From assembly GCA_020536535.1 (NCBI GenBank), contig JAHLWZ010000185.1, forward strand, positions 1 through 64,000: a stretch of DNA of 64,000 bases, read 5' to 3'. The notes under the pieces are model-generated. The model had not been told where the DNA came from. It ran no database searches and saw only the letters and a list, made by a program, of their open reading frames with translations. The DNA comes from Pelomyxa schiedti (Eukaryota > Evosea > Pelobiontida > Pelomyxidae). Positions 57,001 through 64,000 of this stretch are shown here, piece after piece; the stretch's first letter is position 1, and each line of letters begins with the position of its first letter. A program made the translations under genes and the position numbers.

Positions 57001-58144
57001 TGTTGATGTATTTCTCTGGGATCAAATGTGCCTCAGAGGTTATCTCCAAACACTTTGCGTACCTGTATCTTAAAAGGAAGGATGCTGCCGAAGAAGAGAG
57101 TGGCCTTGAATTGCGCTTCTGGCGTAAGGATGGCACCGTTGTGGAAGAGTCGCACAAGGACTTTCCTTTGGATAACACTAAGTTTTGTGGAAACATATAT
57201 CCACACCCGTACTCCTTCTTCCCCACAATTAAATGCGAACCGCTTCTATTCCTGTCACTCTGCGCGAATTACAAATGTAAGTTCAGCTTCTTGAATGAAA
57301 ACAGGGAAGGAATTCCTCTTTGCCAGGCTTGGCTGAATCGTGACTTGCTTGCTCAAATTCAGATACATGTAAAAACCCAGACTGAGAGGAGCACAAAGAG
57401 CGATGGCTCGATACTGGAGCAGTACGCCGGAGTTGCCATTGCCGCAGCCTCGCATCGTGGTGGCCTGCAGGGCCAAAAGGTTCTTCCTTTTCTCACAGCT
57501 TTGGTTTACCACCTCTATGGGAGTCGTTGCTCTGTCCAATTTGAGCGACTAGTCAATAAAAGGTCAATAATACCCAAAAGCATGCAAGACATGAAGATAC
57601 CTTTCCTGTCACCAACTGATGATATATTCCCACCATCATTGAAAGCGATTCCCGGTGTGAACGTGGTTGAACTGGTGAGAACAGACGATCAATCTCAAAT
57701 TGACATGAAAGCTGGCAGCTGCCTGATCGTTGAAGCCAAGGACCACAAAAAGTTCAGGGCCTCTGATGTTGAAACAGTGTTACGCAAATTCAATCGCCAT
57801 GCAACAGCGGAGCCACAACTCTGTTTGATATTCCAGAAGGTGATGAACAAGGACCCGTATGTACTGCACACAACAGGGCCTATTTACCAGTTCCGGGTTG
57901 AACAGACAGAAGGGATCGAGGATCTCAGGTGCCTGACACCTACTAAGTATGGGTGTGGAAAAAAACCCTCGAATAAACAAGGTTCGCAAACCCAAGCAGC
58001 ACCTCAAGCAAGGATCCTGACATCAAAATAAATGGCCTGTGCATCATTTTCGAAGTTGGGAATGTCAACCCTCCAAACCCCCCAGGATGCTCAGAAGTGA
58101 GTGGCTACTTTGAGAACCTCGTGATCATCCCTGAAAACACTTAA
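54017..58144 (+). CDS. Crinkler (CRN)-type protein: NTPase plus PD-(D/E)xK nuclease-like domain
   Basis: Five exons join in phase: 54017–55362, 55448–55761, 55814–56042, 56111–57946 and 57982–58144. The total of 3888 nt gives 1295 residues. The N-terminal third is disordered (Thr/Pro/Lys-rich, with an acidic DDEDEDEGEE run). A run of Ala/Lys/Glu repeats (33-bp DNA unit) probably forms a coiled coil. The NTPase has a Walker A (DGSSGMGKTQLAF) and a Walker B (PVIFIDEMPG). The C-terminal third contains IDMKAGSCLIVEAKDH, which fits the D…ExK core of REase-fold nucleases, then SDVETVLRKFN and LCLIFQKV. NTPase–REase Crinklers are known from oomycetes, chytrids and free-living protists, where some enter nuclei and damage DNA. 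That role here is inference. No canonical LxLFLAK leader or signal peptide is seen. The gene looks intact. Confidence 0.78.
55483..55745. repeat. 33-bp tandem coding repeats (Ala/Lys/Glu coiled coil)
   Basis: About five near-identical units of GTTGCTGAAGCAAAGGCTAA… with period near 33 bp, followed by shorter derivatives, encode EAKAKRAMEVA-type heptad-like repeats in the Crinkler-type protein. The copies at about 55547 and 55580 look almost identical, implying recent expansion. Confidence 0.8.
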
Positions 58145-58381
58145 TGACTACAAAAAAATGCATTTTGATGAATCAGAGTGTTGTTCTTAGTGACGGAGTG
58201 GGTGGAAAAATCTGCTCTTTTTTGATTTAGCAGGCCCAAAGGGTGGACCATAAAATGTGCTTGGTCCTGCGCGACGATAACGAAAAAGACAGCCTTCTGG
58301 TGGGTTGATTATTTGGCTGAATAAAATAATCCACAGAGCGGAACGCTGAACTTTTCGTTAATTGTTTCCTTCTCCGTGGTT

Positions 58382-61300
58382 ATGATGCATGCGAACGGAC
58401 TGGTTTTTTGTGTGAACGGGGAGGTGGTGAGACCTGTGTGTTCATGCAGTCATCACGTGCCTTCATTGGCTGACTTTTTGAGGGGGTCTCTTCTTCTCAC
58501 TGGCACAAAAGTTGCCTGCAACAAGGCCGAGTGCGACCTCTTCTTCTTTTCCAATTTTTAATTTACTTTCTCATTCACTTGTCACAGGTGTGGGGCATGT
58601 TCTGTTGTGGTGTCGAGGTGGGACCATTGCTCGGCCAGGGCAAGACATTGTGTGGTCAATTCATGTGCCATTCCTCTGCCGTTGATCCACGGGTGCAATG
58701 TCACAACCGTTGAACACCTCGCTCCTGACAGGAAGCATTTGCATGCAATCCAAGAACTGTTGATCAACAATCATGGTTATTCCATCTTCTTCCTCCTCCT
58801 CCTCCGTGCTGGAACTATGACTGATCGTTTGCTGTGTTGGCTGTTCCCAGTCTGGGACTGACTTTTTTTTTCCCTCCCAGGAATACAGTGTGGCTACTGC
58901 ACTCCTGGAATTGTGATGTCACTGTATGGGGCAGCAATTGGTCAACGATGCTCAAATGTCAGTTTTTTTTTCTGTTTTTTTTGTCCATTTGTAACTTCCA
59001 AGCAGGATGTTGAGAACCTGACGGTCAATAAGGTTCACAGAGTGGACAACATCTGTCGTTGCACGGGATATCAACCAATACTCAAAACAGAGGCACAGGT
59101 CTTCTCCCAAGAGGGCATTCAACCTCCTGCCTTTCCGGCACAATTAATTCCCCAGAGCAGAGAATTGACAAGAGTTCACTACGGTGAAGGAGAATGGTAC
59201 TGAGTGAGTTTTGCCTGTTCTTTTGCCTCCTTCGTTACATCTCTTTTTGAAGGATTTCCCCTTTCACTCTGGAAGATTTTTTAAATGAGTTATCCAGTCA
59301 TCCGACAGCTCTCATTATTGGTGGTGGGACCAATTACTTCCGAAAAATGTACAGTGGTGGGCCAATTACAACTGTCATCCACACTCACAACGTTTGTGAA
59401 ATGTGTTCACTTCAGTTTGATGAAAAAGAGGTTTCTCTCCACTTCAATAAGAAGTACGTTCCCTAATTTTATTTTCCAATACAGGGCCTTTCAATTGGTG
59501 CAGCAGTGACAATTACTTGTTTGGCTGAATTTTTACACAAAAGTTGCAGCTCACTTAGATTTTGGAAAAAGCAGAGTGTGGAAGAAATCATCACATTCCT
59601 TACAGGAATAAGGAGTCAACAATTTCGCAATGCCTCAACAATTGGTGGATCTCTCGTACAAAATTACAGACAGTCATGTTTTTCTTCCCTTTTCCTCATC
59701 TTGGGTGAGAACAAAATCTCCCACCGAAGTTCCTTTTTCAAAATCACCACAATCAGGAGCTGAAGTGACAGTTGTTTCTCCCGGAAAGGACATCAGAGTT
59801 TTACAACTTGACACTTCCCAAACACTTGACCTCACTTTGGCACCACTTGAGACCCTTCTGAAGATATATGTTCCGGCTTTCTCTGGTTATTTACGCACAT
59901 TTTCTCAACCAAAACCCGTTGCTACCATGGCAGTTGCTGTCACATTATCACTTGACACAAATTCAAGTATAGTCTTACCTTCCTATATAAAGAGTAAGTA
60001 ACCTCTTTTTTTAGTTTCTCAATGCTCAGTTGCTTTTACTGGATTAAGTCCCCTCCCTTCCAAATCCAGCACCCTTAACAAGACACTTGTTGGGCAGCAC
60101 TTTACAAATGAAGCAATCCAAGAGTGTTTGGGTGGTCTAGAAACAGTGAGTCAAAAGTCACAACAGACACAGCATTAACACCCTTTTGTAGGATTTTCCT
60201 GGAATACCCCAACAGTACCTCGTTTTTGCCCGGAATTCTTTGTTACAAGCAGTGTCTTATTCTAAAGGAACGAGCAAATTGCACAACCTGAATTCGATTC
60301 GGACTTTTACATCTGTTGGGACAGCACCTATGGGAAGAGAATTGCCTCTGACAGCGTCTCCTTCCTTGGTCATGGGTCTTGCAAGATTTGTTGACGATTT
60401 ACCGGAAATTGTATGAAAGCAATGCTCTCTAAATCCTCCTGTGACGACTCATAGAGTGGAACCCTGCACGGGGCCTATGTCTTGGCAAAAACGGCCAATG
60501 CATTTATTTCAGGGATTAACACAACGAAGGCTCAAAATGTTGCTGGGTTAACAACAGGATAGTTGGAAGTGTCATTGGAACTTATGATTGACGTAGGTTT
60601 TTTGGGATTGTATATTTCGAAGATATTCCCAACAAGTTGCATTCTAAAGTTTTCTTCTCTTCCAGTCCTTAAAAACCTAATTGTTGACCAGATATTCGCT
60701 CAAAACGCTGTTGAATATGTGGGCCAACCAATTGCCCTTGTCCTGGCGTCTACTCGGCACCAAGCCCGATGTGCCTCTCAAGCAGTTGAAGTGCAGTACC
60801 GGAACGTATCCCCCGCTGTGTTGACCTTTCCACAGGTACTCACACTCCCTTGAAACACTTACGAAGTATTTTTATTTCCACCTCCGAAAAAAAAAAGGCT
60901 TTGCAAAAAAGGGCTTTTCTTGGTGAATCCTTAAGAATATCCAACATGAAAGGAGAGGAACCACCACCTTCTCAGCACGTAATTGAAGGTTTCCCTTTTG
61001 TTTAATTCCGCTGACAGCAAGTCAGGAACTGTCGAGTTGGGGTCACAGGCGCACTTCTACATGGAGACCCACAGAGCATATGCTGTCCCTAGTGGAGATG
61101 ATTCCATTACAATCTATTCCAGTTCCATGGCTCCCACTGATGTACAAGCTGTAATAAGCACAAGTCTCAATCTTGAATCCAATCAGGTATGAAGTTGGAA
61201 TCAAGAAGAAAGGAGCCAGTGGCTGTGGTCATATCAATTCACCAGAACAACAGGTCATTGTAAAAGTACCTCATATTGGAGGAAATTTTGGAGGAAAGGG

Positions 61301-63486
61301 GTTTCGCTCTGCGCTGGTGGCGGCCGCAGCAGCTGTAGCAGCAAACAAGACTCATCGTCCCGTGAAGCTCGTACTTGAAAGAGAGGAAGACATGTTAGTT
61401 GCCGGGAAAAGAGTTCCGTATTATATACACTATCAGGCGGGATTCTTGGATTCTGGCAAAATGGTATTCCTCACTCTCGACTATATGGCAAATGGGTACC
61501 TTCCGAACGAATTCATTTTACCGGCAGTAAACCTCGAAAAATAGGGGCAGTTTTGATGATGCAGGTTCAATGATACTGAAGAAGTCGATGCAACATGCAG
61601 AAAACGTCTATGACATTTTAAGCTTTCAAGTACCCCCTATTCATTTCACACATTTTTCACAACTTCTCCAGGTGAATGGAATCCTGTACAAGACCAATAC
61701 GGCCCCAAATACGGCTTTTCGCGGTACAAAAAATAAGTATTTCACTTTCCTTTCTTATTGCCAGACAGGTTTTGGCACTCCACAGGCGCTGTTTGCAACC
61801 GGTAAGTCCTCCAACTTCTACTTTTAAACCGTTAGGCACGCATTTTTTTGTTAGAGCAAACCATCGAGAGAATTGCTGCTTTTCTTGGAAAGCCATCAAG
61901 TGATGTGAGGAAACTGAACTTTTACCAGGTACTTCTTTTTCAGTTGACGTGCTTTTTTTTGTTCACAAAGAACCCCAGGATGGGGCGATCTCTCCATATG
62001 GACAACAGTTGGGAGATGTGCATATGGAGAGAATGTGGGAAGAGCTCTTCCAAGTTGCTCACATCGCGGAACGAATTGCGGCTCTCAAGCAATTCAATCT
62101 GGATAATCAATCCCTCAAAAAAGGTGCCTCCACTCCTTCCTGGGTCCAGTTTCATTTTTTCAACAGGAATTTCGGTCATTCCTTCAAAATATGGAATCGG
62201 CAGTGGTTGCACCATGATGGCTCAGGTAAGCTTTTCCCTCACTTGTCATGTGCTCATTGTCATCCGTTTTTTATGTGCTGCGAAGGCAACAGCTCTTGTG
62301 TCGATTTACGCCATTGATGGAAGCATCACCATTTACATTGGGGGGGTGGAACAAGGCCAAGGCCTTCATACGAAAATCACTCAGATTGCTGCTGCTGAAC
62401 TTGGTGCCCCAATTCAGAAGGTGTGGTAACCTCCTTTCCTTGAACTTGCCACCTACTCGCCACAAAGGTAACCGTCGCACAAGCAACCACTGAGTGCACC
62501 CCCAATGCGGGTGCCAGCACATCATCCCAACAGACGGACATCAACGGGATGGCTGTGTTGGATGCTTGCAGGCAGATCAACTCGAGGTTCTTTTTCATTT
62601 CGAAGTTGCCAACATATTAACTCCATTAAACAGACTCCTTCCCATAAAAAACATTGTGTCCCCTAAGACTTCACAGATGGAATACTGGCAATCTCTGATT
62701 CACACAGCTCATTCTCTGCGCGTGGACCTTTCAGCTCATGGTCACTATGCCACTCCTGGGCTTCATTTCAATTGGGATACAGGGTTCTTCTTCATCTCCC
62801 TTTTTTTTAATTGTAAGTACCACGCTTTAGCAAAGGTACGCCATTCCACTATTACACGTGGGGCATCGCCGCTGCAGAGGTGGAGGTGAATGTCATGACA
62901 GGAGAATACAGTATCTTTCTTCTTCCTCTTTTTTAAAAGTTGTTCATCTTTCCAGTTCCACTGCAAGTGGACGTAATGATGGATGTTGGAAATAGCATCA
63001 ATCCAGCCATTGATGTTGGTCAGATAGAAGGCGGGTTCGTACAAGGTGAGCAAATAAAGAAAATCAACAGAAATCTGCAACTAATGCTCCCAAAGGAATG
63101 GGGATGTTTACGATGGAAGAACTTTCATGGGATAAAAGCACAGGGGCTCTGCAGAACACAAACCTGCACAACTATACAATACCAAGGGCAAAGGATACAC
63201 CCAGAATGTTCAACACCCATTTTTACCAAAAGAACCCGAACTCCAAACTGGCATCATTGAATTCCTCAAGAGGCATAGGGGAGCCCACTCTTTTCCTTGG
63301 CAGCTCCGTCTTGTTTGCCCTTCAAAGTATCATTCCGAATTCCCTATTTGCGTCGAGGCTAACACCCAAACTCTTTTGCAAAAAGATGCCACCAATGATT
63401 ACCGTAAGTCACAAGGAAGAACACCTGTTTTTTTCAATTCTCCCACAACCAGGGAAAAGCTTCTTCAGGCTCTTTCAGAGCCGTAA
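58382..63486 (+). CDS. Xanthine dehydrogenase/aldehyde oxidase family molybdo-flavoenzyme
   Basis: More than fifteen exons are read in order. The first 2Fe-2S domain runs VFCVNGEVV … [19 protein letters not shown]. The second has [16 protein letters not shown] and [11 protein letters not shown]. The FAD domain has [23 protein letters not shown] and [10 protein letters not shown]. The molybdopterin domains have [70 protein letters not shown] and the C-terminal [10 protein letters not shown] with the catalytic Glu. All cofactor ligands visible in the read exons are intact. The enzyme hydroxylates purines or aldehydes using Mo-cofactor, two iron–sulphur clusters and FAD. Which substrate it prefers cannot be told from sequence. 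Several exon ends, and the last exon (alternative stop at 63499), are uncertain. It follows the Crinkler-type gene after a 237-bp gap without features. Confidence 0.85.
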
Positions 63487-63517
63487 ATACAAAAAATAAA
63501 TAAACAGGAATTTTTTT

Positions 63518-64000
63518 TTAGTTTTTAGGAGGTTCAAAATTATTGGGCAATACAACAAAAACCACAAGGACTCCTGTTGTGAGGCCAGCAATCAAGAAGG
63601 ATCCCTCACCAACAAAACTTAGTGCTGACACAACCGCATCAGTGTTGTACTGTGAAATTGGGTTGTGTGTTAAGAATATTAGGAAAACGCCAGTAGGTTC
63701 TTGCACACATACCTTATGAACGAGCTGTAAACCAAAAACACTGTATACATTTATACCACCAGCGGTATTGGCGGCAGCAAGGTACTTTCCATCAGGGGTG
63801 TTTACAAGTGTTGTCAGTGGATCCACTTTGCTCTCACAAAGAGGTTGGGCATTTATGCTGAAAACAGAGACAGTAGAAATGGAATTCTGGTATGCAACAA
63901 TGTAACCTTTTTTTTCAAAAAAAAAAAAAACATGTAAGTACAAACCTAAAAGAAAGAACCGAAAATACCTTGAGAAGTGCAAATAAGTTGGTCAATGGGT
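63518..64000 (-). CDS. 3' end of a WD40 protein, BEACH/neurobeachin-like, cut by window edge
   Basis: Two or three exons on the minus strand encode ICTSQG, YIVAYQNSISTVSVFSINA, TTLVNTPDGKYLAAANTAGG, INVYSVFGLQLVHKV, then after an intron YNTDAVVSALSFVGEGSFL, IAGLTTGVLVVF and the end NNFEPPKN. The pattern of terminal WD40 blades with LxHKV and LxxLSFS resembles the C-terminus of BEACH-domain proteins, which act in membrane trafficking. The BEACH domain itself would lie beyond 64000, so the family call is tentative. The stop is 32 bp from that of the converging XDH-type gene, so their 3' UTRs must overlap. Confidence 0.6.

Overview
The window is nuclear DNA from a unicellular eukaryote. Nearly every recognisable gene is split by very short GT–AG introns (about 31–60 nt, a few of 90–240 nt). 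Genes are tightly packed on both strands, often with less than 200 bp between them. Marker genes are clearly eukaryotic: a Rho-family GTPase, a Rad6-like E2, type I Hsp40, nucleolar NOL10, U11/U12-65K, a cathepsin D-like protease and a BEACH-like WD40 protein. A kinase with a C-terminal SH2 domain, a GH25 lysozyme and a Crinkler-type protein suggest a free-living amoebozoan-like protist. The species cannot be fixed from this sequence, and an archamoebid such as Pelomyxa is only a guess.

Layout. 0–7 kb: 3' part of a Ser/Pro-rich protein (+), a 1596-residue NACHT/pentapeptide/WD40 protein (-), an NTPCR-type NTPase (+). 7–13.4 kb: an adenylate kinase–RING–VWA–Hint fusion (-) and a kinase–SH2 protein (-). 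13.4–15 kb: mostly non-coding, with a 41-nt direct repeat. 15–24 kb: ER FKBP (-), F-box-like protein (+), tyrosine phosphatase (-), Rho GTPase (+), E2 (+). 24–31 kb: Sel1-repeat protein (+), NOL10 (+), HNH protein (+), DnaJ (-). 31–36.6 kb: a poorly resolved region with duplicated exon-like modules, a Pro/Ser-rich ORF, an intron-containing Tc1/mariner-like DDE transposase (-) and an uncharacterised ORF. 36.8–40.4 kb: ankyrin-like repeat protein (+) and GH25 lysozyme (+). 40.5–49.5 kb: a large receptor-like kinase (-), a small Cys-rich membrane/secreted protein (-) and an AmrS-like radical SAM enzyme (-). 49.8–64 kb: U11/U12-65K (+), aspartic protease (-), a Crinkler-type NTPase–nuclease protein (+), a xanthine dehydrogenase/aldehyde oxidase family gene (+), and the 3' end of a BEACH-like WD40 gene (-).

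There is no operon-like organisation. Several genes are head-to-head pairs sharing 70–300 bp promoters (NACHT/NTPCR, FKBP/F-box, AmrS/65K, protease/Crinkler). Functional themes are signalling (two kinases, a tyrosine phosphatase, a Rho GTPase), protein quality control (Hsp40, FKBP, E2, RING) and defence or conflict (NACHT, Crinkler, lysozyme). The most unusual items are the adenylate kinase–RING–VWA–Hint fusion, the Crinkler-type protein, the NACHT protein with a kinase-like N-terminus, and a spliced AmrS gene. Exon boundaries were read by eye from splice consensus, frame and family similarity. Where stated, joined exon lengths were checked to be divisible by three.
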